Below, one piece after another: positions 43,119 through 51,854 of a stretch of DNA of 64,000 nucleotides. The notes under the pieces were generated by a model that was not told the DNA's origin, made no database searches, and saw only the letters and a list, made by a program, of their open reading frames with translations. The position numbers were made by a program, and so were the translations under genes. Position 1 is the stretch's first letter, and every line of letters starts with the position of its first letter. The stretch is from Myxococcales bacterium (GTDB taxonomy: Bacteria; Lernaellota; Lernaellaia; Lernaellales; Lernaellaceae), in NCBI GenBank assembly GCA_012517325.1, contig JAAYVF010000039.1, forward strand, positions 1 through 64,000, read 5' to 3'.

Positions 43119-44090
43119 CTAGCGGCGCTGGCCGGTTTCCAATTGCCAAGCGCCGTCGACCAGGGTCAGCAGGATCGTGCCGTTCACGTCGGTGCGATAA
43201 AGCTCCATTCCGGTGGCCTCGTAGGCGTTCAGCGTCGTTTGCGCCGGATAACCCATGGCGTTTTCGCCGACCGACAACACGCCGATGGATGCGCCTTGCT
43301 GGGCGACGAAATCCGCGCTGAACGGCGCATAACCGTGCGCCGGGATTTTTATCACGTCGCAGTCGATCAATGCTCCGTAGTCGTCGTAGATTTCCTGTTG
43401 CGCCGTGTTACGGATGTCGCCGGTGAGCAGCACCCGAGCGCCCTGATAGGTGACCAGTTGCACCAGGCTGTTGTTGTCGTATTCGGGATAGTCGCTGTCG
43501 GCATGGACCGTCAGGATTCCCGCGTCGCCCAATGAATCGAAATCACCCTGCTCCTTGACGACCGTCGGTCCGCCCCATTCCTGTAATTTTTGTTGGAACT
43601 GCAGGTAAGCTTCCTCTTCGCTGGCTTCGCCGTTGGTCCAGACCGTGCCGACCTCGACGCAATCGAAAACTTCCGACAAACCGCCGCAGTGATCGTAATC
43701 GGGATGCGTCAGCACCATGACGTCGATCCGCTCGATGCCGCGCGCCGCCAAATCCGGGCAAATGATCTCGCTGCCGCTGCCGATCAGGCCACCGTCGACC
43801 ATCATCGTGTAGGGGCCGGGAATTTCGACGAGGATCGCGTCGCCCAGGCCGACATTGTAAAAGCGGGTGGAAAAATTTTGCGGGTCGAAAGTGACGTCGT
43901 CGTTGTCATCGTCGCCGGTATCGTCATCGCCGCCGGTATCGTCGTCGCCGCCGGTATCGTCGTCGCCACCGGTATCGTCGTCCGCGTCATCGTCGTCATC
44001 CGCCGCGGGATAATCGAGCCCGCCGCAAGCCGCCACCAACCAGCAAGCCACCAACGCCGCCGCCAGGATCCAACCGCTTATTTTTTTCAT
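43119..44090 (-). CDS. MBL-fold (ComEC-C-like) metallohydrolase lipoprotein
   Basis: 323 residues. Lipobox W-L-V-A-A-C (about Cys22), then a linker with four D-D-D-T-G(-G) units instead of D-D-N. The catalytic domain has F-Y-N-V-G-L-G-D-A-I-L-V, T-H-P-D-Y-D-H-C-G-G (HxDxDH zinc motif), L-L-T-G-D-I-R and I-P-A-H-G. This order is that of the soluble beta-lactamase-like domain of ComEC/Rec2 and its free-standing exported relatives, implying a phosphodiester substrate such as DNA or a nucleotide outside the cell. It follows the subtilase on the same strand but is probably separate. Confidence 0.82.
   Translation of the reverse strand: MKKISGWILAAALVACWLVAACGGLDYPAADDDDDADDDTGGDDDTGGDDDTGGDDDTGDDDNDDVTFDPQNFSTRFYNVGLGDAILVEIPGPYTMMVDGGLIGSGSEIICPDLAARGIERIDVMVLTHPDYDHCGGLSEVFDCVEVGTVWTNGEASEEEAYLQFQQKLQEWGGPTVVKEQGDFDSLGDAGILTVHADSDYPEYDNNSLVQLVTYQGARVLLTGDIRNTAQQEIYDDYGALIDCDVIKIPAHGYAPFSADFVAQQGASIGVLSVGENAMGYPAQTTLNAYEATGMELYRTDVNGTILLTLVDGAWQLETGQRR
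43896..44012 (-). repeat. 18-base tandem repeat coding D-D-D-T-G-G units
   Basis: Four near-exact 18-base units (reverse strand: gccgccggtatcgtcgtc type) encode DDDTGG. Unlike the D-D-N linkers this one is regular at the DNA level. Confidence 0.8.
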
Positions 44091-44200
44091 GCGCGCCCGC
44101 TCCCGGATAAACGAACCTCGCCGACTTGGCGAAGCATTTTACCGCGATTGCCGGTGAAAAGGGTGAAAAATGTCGTCGTCATTTTTCGGTTGCCGACGGT

Positions 44201-45307
44201 TCAGGCATCGCCCATCGCCCGGCGAAACATCGTCGCGCGGCACTTGGCGTCCTCGTTGCTTTTACGGATTTCGAGGATCTGATCGACGATCTCGAAAAAC
44301 GCCGCCGTCACCTGGGGATCGAAATGCGCCGGGGCCATTTCGCGGATGATCGTCAGCGCCTTGTCGTACGAAAAGGCTTCTTTGTAAGGGCGGTGCGTCG
44401 TCAGGGCGTCGAAAACGTCGGCAATGGCGACGATCCGGCCGACCTTGGGGATGTTATCCCCTTGCAGGCCGCGGGGATAGCCCGTGCCGTCCCATTTTTC
44501 ATGATGGGTCAGCGCCACGACTTCCGCCATTTGAATGACGTCGAAATCGGATCCGCGCAGCAATCGCGCGCCGATGGTGGTATGTTGCTTCATCGTCTCC
44601 CATTCGTCCGGATCCAGTTTGGCGGGCTTCAATAAAATTTTGTCCGGGATGCCGATCTTGCCGACATCGTGCATCGGCGCCGCGTACAACAGGGACTCGC
44701 TGTCGCCGGGATTGAGCTCCATCTTCCGGGCGATCGCCGCCGCGTAAAAGCCGATCCGCATGATGTGCGCGCCGGTATCCTCGTCCTTGTATTCGGCGGC
44801 TTGCGAGAGCCGGAAAATCGTGTCGAGCGACGCCAGTTTGTTTCGCTCCAGCGCCTGCTTGAGCTGCACCGTGCGATGCGTCACCTCGGTTTCCAGTTGC
44901 TTCTGGTAGTGGAGCAGATAGTCGTTGTATTCCTTGACTTTCAGCAGGCTGCGAATCCGCGCCTGCAACTCGATCCGGTCGACGGGCTTGGACATGAAAT
45001 CGTCCGCCCCGGCGTCCAGGGCATGCACCCGGTCCTTCACCTCGCTCAGGGAGGAAATGATCACCACCGGAATTAATTTCAACTGGGCATCGTTTTTCAA
45101 TTGCCGCGTGGCTTCCAACCCATCCATCATCGGCATGCGAATGTCCATCAAAATGACTTCCGGCGACAGTTCGCGGGCTTTTTCGACGGCGATTTTACCG
45201 TTGGCCGCCTCGACGACTTCATAACCGAGACGCGTCAGCATGGTCTTGAATAGGAGTCGGTTGGAGTCCTCGTCATCGGCCACCAAAATGCGTTTTGGTC
45301 TGTCCAT
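44201..45307 (-). CDS. RpfG-like response regulator: REC plus HD-GYP c-di-GMP phosphodiesterase
   Basis: 368 residues. The REC domain (1-120) has acidic pocket V-A-D-D-E, phospho-acceptor I-L-M-D-I-R-M-P and M-S-K-P-V. A short coiled coil (Y-L-L-H-Y-Q-K-Q-L-E) leads to an HD-GYP domain with M-H-D-V-G-K-I-G-I-P-D, H-T-T-I-G-A and H-H-E-K-W-D-G-T-G-Y-P-R-G, all metal and signature residues present. Size and layout match RpfG. It hydrolyses c-di-GMP when phosphorylated, presumably by the hybrid kinase encoded just upstream (183-base gap, same strand). AAGGAG lies 8 bases before ATG 45307. Confidence 0.92.
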   Translation of the reverse strand: MDRPKRILVADDEDSNRLLFKTMLTRLGYEVVEAANGKIAVEKARELSPEVILMDIRMPMMDGLEATRQLKNDAQLKLIPVVIISSLSEVKDRVHALDAGADDFMSKPVDRIELQARIRSLLKVKEYNDYLLHYQKQLETEVTHRTVQLKQALERNKLASLDTIFRLSQAAEYKDEDTGAHIMRIGFYAAAIARKMELNPGDSESLLYAAPMHDVGKIGIPDKILLKPAKLDPDEWETMKQHTTIGARLLRGSDFDVIQMAEVVALTHHEKWDGTGYPRGLQGDNIPKVGRIVAIADVFDALTTHRPYKEAFSYDKALTIIREMAPAHFDPQVTAAFFEIVDQILEIRKSNEDAKCRATMFRRAMGDA

Positions 45308-45490
45308 CAAACCGTCTCCTTCCACTTTTGCGGACAAATAATGATTGATCGTCTCACCGTTTATCGGCAGAAATCCTTGGACCGATGAGCCGAAAAAAGT
45401 ATCATTCGGTATGGATAGCTGCCGACCCTGCCCGTCGCACACGCAACTTTTTGATATGATAGCACTTTTGGCATAATAGGCAAGATTTTT

Positions 45491-48130
45491 TTAAGCGGAA
45501 TGCGAATCCGACGATTCGGCGGCGCCGATTTGCAGCGGGAATTTCATGATGAATTCCGCCCCGCCGCGGCTTCCCTTGGAAAGCGCCTGGATATCGCCGC
45601 CGTGCGCGACGACGATATTGCGCACGGTTGCCAATCCCAACCCGGTGCCGGACTTTTTCCCGGAAGTCGCGAACAGGTCGAACAGCGTATCCGTAAGCTC
45701 GGCGGGGATGCCGGGGCCGTCGTCGGCCACCCGCACCTCGATGGCCTGGCGCTCCGGCTTCACGCTGATCCAGATGTGTTTCGGCGGCCCGTCCGCCGCG
45801 TTTTCAACCAGGGCTTCCTGGGCGTTTTTCAGCAGATTTTCAAACACTCGCTGCATCCGGTTGGGATCCCAATTCAACTCGACCGACTCGTCCTTGCCGA
45901 GATCCAGGATGAGTTCGATCCCCATCGCGGACAGGCGATCGCGGATCGGCGCGCAAATGCGTTCGAGATAGGGTTTCACCGCGGTGGGCATGGTTTGCAA
46001 ATCGACGGCCTTGCCGCGCGCGAAATCCAGCACCTCGGTGATCATCTGTTGCAGCCGCCGGGCCTCGAGGACGATCGGGTCGATCATCTCGCCGACCGAA
46101 TCGACCGCGCCGGCCTCGACATCGGCCTTGAGCAGCTCGGCGAAACCCAGAATCGAGGTGAGCGGGTTTTTCAGGTCGTGAACAATGGAACTGGTCATTT
46201 TGCCGATCGCGCTGAGCCGGCTGTCGCGTTCCTGCAAATTCTTTTCCAAGCGGTGAACGCGCAGATGGGCCGCCAGGCGCGCTTCCAGTTCGCGCATTTC
46301 GAACGGCTTGCTGATGTAATCGTTGGCCCCGATCTCCAGGCCCTCGACCACGGCCTCGGCGCCGGACTTGGCGGTCACCATGACCACCGGAACCTTGTCG
46401 TAGGCGCCGTCGGCGCGCAGCCGGCGGCAAAATTCGTAGCCGTCCATGCGCGGCATCATCACGTCGGAGAGAATGAGGTCGGGGGTGAACCGGCGCAGTT
46501 TTTCGAAGGCCTCGACGCCGTCGTTGGCCGTTTCGATCCGGTAGCGGTTCGACAGCGAGTTGGCCACGAAGGTTTGCAGATCGAGGTTGTCCTCCAGATA
46601 CAGGAGGCGCGGCGCGTCAGCCGGCGCCTGGTTCTTCGCCGCCGCGACGGAGTCGGCGCGGCTTTCCAGCTTGGCGCCCTCGACGTCCGACAACAGGGTG
46701 CGCGCATCGGAACGTTTTTCGAGTTGCGCCCCGACCAACGCCGCGGTGCGCTCGGCCGCCATCTTGTCCTCGATACGGCGGCCGGGGTTGCGCCGCCGTT
46801 CCAACGGCTTGAATTCGGGGTTCCGCGGCAATTCCACGTGAAAGGTCGATCCTTCGCCCAGGCGGCTTGTCACACTGATGCGCCCGCGATGCAACTTCGT
46901 CAGTTCCTTGACCATCGCCAGGCCCAGGCCGGTGCCTTCCGATTGGCGCGACAACGTGTTGTCCACCTGCAGGAAGCGCTCGAAGATATCGTCGAGCTTG
47001 TCCTCGGGAATGCCGGTGCCGGTATCGGCGACCTCGAACCAGATCTTGTCCGCGTCGTAATCGATCCGCAAAACGATGTGGCCGCCCTGGGGAGTGAATT
47101 TCAGCGCGTTGGAAAGCAGGTTCGCGGCGATCGTCTCGACTTTTTCGGGATCCATCGGGCATTCCGGCACGCGGTCCGCGTTTTCCAGCGAAAGCGCAAT
47201 GCCCTTGCGCGCGGCGTGCGGCCGCGCCGCATCGGTCAATTCCTTCAAAATGGCGCCGAGATTGGTGGCAGTGTAATGGCACTGGAGATTGCCGGAATCC
47301 ATCTTGGCGAAATCGAGGATCGTGTTGACCTGACGCAGGAGTCGCCGGGCGTTGGTGTCCATGGCCGCGAGCATTTCGGGCGTGCTCGCCGGTTCGCGGC
47401 CCTGGCGCAACGCTTCCAGCGGCCCGAGAATCAGCATCAGGGGCGTGCGCAGCTCGTGGCTGACGTTCGAGAAAAAGCGCATCTTGGCTTCGTCGAGGGC
47501 CTTGAGGTCCTCGTTGTTTTTCTCGATCTGCATGCGTTGCATGACGTCTTTTTTCCGCGTCCGTTCCTTTCCCCAGTTGGCGAAAATGGTGAAAATCGAG
47601 GTGCCGCCGAGAAAGAACACCGGCCGGCTCACGCTCACCAGCGTCGCGGTGTCCATCGCCACCGCCAGGTTGACCGCCAGATAGCCGCCGACGACCAGGA
47701 GGCAGCAGACGATGGTGGGTTTCATCGGCCAGGGCATGAACAACCCTGCCACGAAGAGCGCCATCAGCACGCCGATGTAATAGTCGCTGGCGAACCCGCC
47801 CATCAACGGAATCATGATCACGATGCCGAAGGCGGAACTGAAAACGACGCCGACCGAGATCGCATAAGCCAGCCGGCGGCCGAGCGGCCGATTGAGCAGC
47901 GCCAGGCCGATCAGGTAAGTGGCCAGAACGCCCAGGCGGAAAAGCAGAAACAGCTTCTTGTTTTCCGGCGAGGCCAGCAAATCCAAAAACCAGAACAGCG
48001 GATAGACGAACGAGGCGATCCACAACGCGTACTTGGTGTGCAGGATCGTCTTGTCCAGCGTTTCCTGGCGCAAGCGCTCCCGGAAAACAGGATTTTCGGT
48101 CGGTTCCGGTTTGACACTTTCCGTCAACAA
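45491..48130 (-). CDS. Membrane hybrid histidine kinase with HK-REC-HK architecture
   Basis: 879 residues. An N-terminal sensor has about six TM helices (about 30-195, including G-G-F-A-S-D-Y-Y-I-G and P-W-P-M-K). Kinase 1 has S-H-E-L-R-T-P (His about 223) and A-D-T-G-T-G-I-P. A REC domain has I-L-S-D-V-M-M-P (Asp about 554). Kinase 2 has V-H-D-L-K-N-P-L (His about 651) and A-D-D-G-P-G-I-P (about 805). A multi-TM kinase followed by a receiver with its own kinase output equals PhcS joined to PhcR, or RpfC with a kinase instead of HPt. The TTG start at 48130 overlaps the previous stop by 7 bases; no ATG is near. It probably senses a lipophilic signal and drives the HD-GYP regulator. Confidence 0.85.
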   Translation of the reverse strand: MLTESVKPEPTENPVFRERLRQETLDKTILHTKYALWIASFVYPLFWFLDLLASPENKKLFLLFRLGVLATYLIGLALLNRPLGRRLAYAISVGVVFSSAFGIVIMIPLMGGFASDYYIGVLMALFVAGLFMPWPMKPTIVCCLLVVGGYLAVNLAVAMDTATLVSVSRPVFFLGGTSIFTIFANWGKERTRKKDVMQRMQIEKNNEDLKALDEAKMRFFSNVSHELRTPLMLILGPLEALRQGREPASTPEMLAAMDTNARRLLRQVNTILDFAKMDSGNLQCHYTATNLGAILKELTDAARPHAARKGIALSLENADRVPECPMDPEKVETIAANLLSNALKFTPQGGHIVLRIDYDADKIWFEVADTGTGIPEDKLDDIFERFLQVDNTLSRQSEGTGLGLAMVKELTKLHRGRISVTSRLGEGSTFHVELPRNPEFKPLERRRNPGRRIEDKMAAERTAALVGAQLEKRSDARTLLSDVEGAKLESRADSVAAAKNQAPADAPRLLYLEDNLDLQTFVANSLSNRYRIETANDGVEAFEKLRRFTPDLILSDVMMPRMDGYEFCRRLRADGAYDKVPVVMVTAKSGAEAVVEGLEIGANDYISKPFEMRELEARLAAHLRVHRLEKNLQERDSRLSAIGKMTSSIVHDLKNPLTSILGFAELLKADVEAGAVDSVGEMIDPIVLEARRLQQMITEVLDFARGKAVDLQTMPTAVKPYLERICAPIRDRLSAMGIELILDLGKDESVELNWDPNRMQRVFENLLKNAQEALVENAADGPPKHIWISVKPERQAIEVRVADDGPGIPAELTDTLFDLFATSGKKSGTGLGLATVRNIVVAHGGDIQALSKGSRGGAEFIMKFPLQIGAAESSDSHSA

Positions 48131-51100
48131 GATTTACACGCCCTGACAATCACCGCCGTGGTGGGATCTCCGAAAGATTCCGTGGTCAGGACGTCCGTAA
48201 ATCCTGCTTCGGCCACCATGCCCGCGAACGCATCGGCCGCGAAAAATTGGAATCGGCCCTCGTCCTCCAATTCCATGACGCAGCCGACGAAACTGGCGAA
48301 TTCGCGCAAACTGTCGAGCAGGCGCACCCTTTCCGCCTCGTCCAAATCATACCGCGCGGCAATGGTGCGCGCTTCGTCCAAATAGGATTTGGAGGAATCG
48401 AAATTGGGTTTCAGACTCGAGACGACCAGGATGCCGCCCGGTGACAGCAACCGGTGGAATTCCCGCAGGATCGAAAGCGGATCGTAGGTATAGGAGAGCA
48501 CCAGGGAACAACCGATGCGATCGAAGCAGCCGTCCGGCGCCTCGAGCCGGCATTCGCGATTCGCGGGGCCGAAATTCAGCCGGCTGAACGCCAGGTTGGC
48601 GGCGTTCGCGGCCGCCGCGCAGCCGGGACGCAAATCGCCCGGCACGGTCTGGCGAGTCAAAAAGCGGCTGGCGCGGGACAAATCGCGGACGATTTCCCAC
48701 TCCTCGTCGTTGAGGGCCGGGTATTTTTTCCGCGACACGGCCGCTTCGGGGATCTCGCCGCGTACGAAACGGTGCAACGTGGAATCGTAAGCGGCCAGCA
48801 GGCGCTTGAGCGCTCCGGCGTGCAACCCTTCCACCCGGCCGAGCAACGCTTCCAGGCTGTGCAGGCGCCCCTGCAGAAAATCGCGCCAGGGCAACAGGCG
48901 CGCTGCTTCCAGGTTCATCACGCGGCAATCGAGGTTGACGGCCGGCCGCTGTTCGCCGGGCAAATCGCCGAGCCACGACTCGATCTTTCGCTTCGTCAGC
49001 TCGACCGCCCCGGGAACCAGATCGATGCAGGCCAGATCCAGCCGTTCGCCCGGCGCGGTGAAACGCCGCAGCAACCGCAGAGAAAAATTGCCGGTGCCGC
49101 AACCGATGTCCGCGACGCGCAACCCCGAGGCCAGGTCGAGCCAATCGACCTGCCGATCGAGGAACGCGACATAATCCGGGTTGTACAGCAGGACATCGTA
49201 ACCTTCCCGCTCGCCCGCCGTGCCGAACAGGTGGCGGTTCCAGAAGTCCGTCGCGTCGGTGATGTTTTCCTTCTTCACGCGAGCCCATTCGGCGTCGTCC
49301 TGCCGGGCGAAGGCGGCCATGTCCGGTTCGCCGGCTTCGATGTTTTTTCCGAACAGGTGCCGGAAGATGGATTCGCCGATCAATTTGAACGAGGCGATCG
49401 CCTCGTCGCCCGATTTGAGAATGTGCCCCGAGGGCAACTCGAAAATTTCCCGCCGGCCGCCGCCCGGCGCGTTGAGCAGTTGCCGGACGCGTTCGCGCGT
49501 CACCATGTAATCGTAAGTGCCGACGATCCAGGTGACCGGAATCGTGATTCGCTCCATGTCGGCGCGCGCCTGATCCAGAAAAGCCATGCCCCGCTCCATG
49601 GCGTCGGGGAAGACATAATTGGGATCGGCCAGCCGGCCGTAGATGAGGAACGGTTCCGCCTTCTCGCCGTGCAGATAGTATTGGAACAGGTCGATGCCGG
49701 CGAGGTAGTTCTGGAACATATCCTGCGCGTCGGGGCAGCCGAACGGAGCGATCCACAGATCGACGGGTGGCTTCTCGCCGTCGGCGATCAACCGCCGGGC
49801 GGCCATCGCCGCGACCGAAAACGTCAGCACCACGCGCCGGCGGGGGCGAAAACGCTTTTCGAGGTGGCGCAGGCTGGCCGACAGATCCGACTCGAGTTGC
49901 GAGAAGGTCCACTTGAGGTACGGTGTGCCGCGCGCCTCCATTTCGGGATCGATGTAGCTTTCGCCCACCGTGTGCGTGGCATCGAACCGCAACACGACGC
50001 CATGGACGCCTTGCCGCTTGAAATTATCCACCAGCGTGCGCGCCAACAGACTGAACACTTCCTTGCGTTTGAGAAAGGCCGGCGCCACGACGACCGCCAC
50101 GTCCACGTCGGGCGCGTCCTCGTTGATGTCGAACGTCGCGTTGAGCAGGGCGACGACGTTTTCGCCTTGGGCGTTTTTATAACGGGCGATGTTAACCGGC
50201 TCCCGCCCCTTGCTCGCCTTGCCACGCAACCGGCGCCGCGCCTGTTCCTTGACCACGCCCCAATAGCGGGTCAGCGTGTTCCAAACAGTCGGTTTGACCG
50301 AACGGCGTTGCAGGTCCGCGAAGGCATCCCGCTCCGACCGGTCATCGGCGAAACGCAACCCGATCAGCCATTCCTCGGCGTTCAGGCGGGTCAGGCGCTT
50401 GATCGTGGCGCCGTCGAATTCGCGGACTTCTTTCCCGTCCAGCAAATGAAAGGCCGGCAGGCGCATTCCTTCCATGAAGAGGCAGCCTTGCGGCGCGCGC
50501 AGGGAAAAACCGTTTTCGCTCAGGTCGACCACCGGGAAACGAATCGGGCAACCGGCGAGTTGGCTCGTTTGCATTTCCACCCAGGCGCCGGCCTGCATCC
50601 GGCGCGGACCCGAACGGCGTTCGTTGTGGTAAAGCCGTTGGGGCCAGCGCAGAATCGTTTCCTCGCCGGTGGATTCGATCAATCCCTCGAATAGCAGGTG
50701 CAACGGGCCGTTGAGCACCGCCACGTAGATCGCCTTTTCGTTGCCGCTCAGCGGTTTTTCCAGCTGCCGCAGTTTCAAGCGGTCGGCGCCGATAAAAATG
50801 GCCGCGGCGCCGGGCTCGGCCTTGCCGTTGGGATCGATCACCAGAACGCGGTGGCCGTTTTGACCGGCCGCGGTCAGCCGTTCGCGGATCGCGGCGGCGT
50901 CGCTCAGCGGCAGCAAGTTGCCGGACAGGACGTCCTTCATCCGGGATTGAATGCGAACCACCGCCTCATCCATTTCCGCGAAGCCCGCGTAATGGCGCAG
51001 CCGCGACAGATCCTTGTGGTGCAAATCCTCGAAGCGCAGGGCGAAGCCGTCCTCGTCCACCCGAATCACTGAACCACCGACCCGAATCGGCCCCTTGGCG

Positions 51101-51432
51101 CCCGTCGGCAGCTGGATCCGCAATTCAACGCGAGTCCCGACCGGCGGTTGCTTCGACGAGTGAATATAAGCGGCCTCCGAGCTTAGGTCGGCCACATAGG
51201 CATCGGTCGGGAACCCGGATTCCACCGCAGCGGCTAACGGGGCGTTTGTTTGCCGGCGCGTCGCTCGGCGCAATTCACGATCGGTTCCGGGCCGAAAAAC
51301 GCCTTCCGGGTCCTTCCCGCCGTCGGAAGTGACGATATTTGCTTTTGACGCATCGACGGCAGGCTTCTCCGAGTAGGCATTTCCTGAAGAATCGACCAAT
51401 ACTTTGGTGTGTGATTCATCGCAGTTATGCAT
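48124..51432 (-). CDS. PilZ-PilZ-alpha/beta hydrolase-SAM methyltransferase fusion
   Basis: 1102 residues, an unusual four-part fusion. PilZ-1 (about 50-150) has R-R-A-T-R-R but a weakened second motif (D-L-S-S-E-A). PilZ-2 (about 265-370) has both c-di-GMP motifs, R-R-S-G-P-R-R and D-L-S-E-N-G. The alpha/beta hydrolase (about 405-690) has a LuxD-like nucleophile region T-F-S-V-A-A (Ser about 537, no glycines), G-T-Y-D-Y-M-V (Asp about 639) and S-G-H-I-L (His about 669). The class I methyltransferase (about 740-1095) has motif I V-A-D-I-G-C-G-T-G-N-F. No signal peptide. It is first in a run with the hybrid kinase (overlapping stop and start) and the HD-GYP gene. A c-di-GMP-gated enzyme that makes or methylates an acyl signal is the working idea. 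The start has no clear ribosome-binding site. Confidence 0.8.
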   Translation of the reverse strand: MHNCDESHTKVLVDSSGNAYSEKPAVDASKANIVTSDGGKDPEGVFRPGTDRELRRATRRQTNAPLAAAVESGFPTDAYVADLSSEAAYIHSSKQPPVGTRVELRIQLPTGAKGPIRVGGSVIRVDEDGFALRFEDLHHKDLSRLRHYAGFAEMDEAVVRIQSRMKDVLSGNLLPLSDAAAIRERLTAAGQNGHRVLVIDPNGKAEPGAAAIFIGADRLKLRQLEKPLSGNEKAIYVAVLNGPLHLLFEGLIESTGEETILRWPQRLYHNERRSGPRRMQAGAWVEMQTSQLAGCPIRFPVVDLSENGFSLRAPQGCLFMEGMRLPAFHLLDGKEVREFDGATIKRLTRLNAEEWLIGLRFADDRSERDAFADLQRRSVKPTVWNTLTRYWGVVKEQARRRLRGKASKGREPVNIARYKNAQGENVVALLNATFDINEDAPDVDVAVVVAPAFLKRKEVFSLLARTLVDNFKRQGVHGVVLRFDATHTVGESYIDPEMEARGTPYLKWTFSQLESDLSASLRHLEKRFRPRRRVVLTFSVAAMAARRLIADGEKPPVDLWIAPFGCPDAQDMFQNYLAGIDLFQYYLHGEKAEPFLIYGRLADPNYVFPDAMERGMAFLDQARADMERITIPVTWIVGTYDYMVTRERVRQLLNAPGGGRREIFELPSGHILKSGDEAIASFKLIGESIFRHLFGKNIEAGEPDMAAFARQDDAEWARVKKENITDATDFWNRHLFGTAGEREGYDVLLYNPDYVAFLDRQVDWLDLASGLRVADIGCGTGNFSLRLLRRFTAPGERLDLACIDLVPGAVELTKRKIESWLGDLPGEQRPAVNLDCRVMNLEAARLLPWRDFLQGRLHSLEALLGRVEGLHAGALKRLLAAYDSTLHRFVRGEIPEAAVSRKKYPALNDEEWEIVRDLSRASRFLTRQTVPGDLRPGCAAAANAANLAFSRLNFGPANRECRLEAPDGCFDRIGCSLVLSYTYDPLSILREFHRLLSPGGILVVSSLKPNFDSSKSYLDEARTIAARYDLDEAERVRLLDSLREFASFVGCVMELEDEGRFQFFAADAFAGMVAEAGFTDVLTTESFGDPTTAVIVRACKSC

Positions 51433-51791
51433 ACGTTCGAATATGACAGATCAATGGTAAAAGGTCAAGCGAATCTGCCTAGTTGATCCAAAGATACTAG
51501 CAATATTCAATCTTATCAAACAATTATTTATTTGATATTATTCACTGGATTAGTTTATCAAAGCCAACCTAACTATTGAATTGTAAATGACAAATATTAC
51601 TTTTTCACCTTTGGAAAATACTTATAATAACCATCTTTTGCCGCCCTTGGGGGCGAACTGAAAAATACGAGTGAAAAAAATCCGTCGTTTTCGAAACCAA
51701 ACACTTCCCTCCGGCCGCGATGGCGGTTCCGCCGCCCAATATCCGGCCGCAATCGGAGTGAAAATCGCCCCCGGATCCGGTCGCAAGGGTG
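51433..51791. other. AT-rich intergenic region upstream of the PilZ-fusion operon
   Basis: No gene. 51440-51640 is strikingly AT-rich against GC-rich flanks and contains several inverted short repeats such as ATTTGTAAATGACAAAT-like pairs (about 51580-51596). It probably carries the promoter and regulator sites of the minus-strand signalling locus. I could not single out a -35/-10 pair. Confidence 0.45.
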
Positions 51792-51819
51792 TTGACACCG
51801 CCGCCTATTCTGCTAGCGT
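51792..51819 (+). promoter_or_regulatory. Candidate promoter of the serine biosynthesis operon
   Basis: TTGACA (51792-51797), a 16-base spacer and TAGCGT (51814-51819); the start codon is 35 bases on. The -35 is perfect, the -10 weak. Confidence 0.45.
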
Positions 51820-51854
51820 TCCGCCGTGATTTACCACTTCTACCGAGGGAATTG

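Noticed and set aside
45500-48385. 961-codon plus-strand open frame opposite the hybrid kinase
   Set aside because: Antisense shadow spanning two real genes; no motif or ribosome-binding site.
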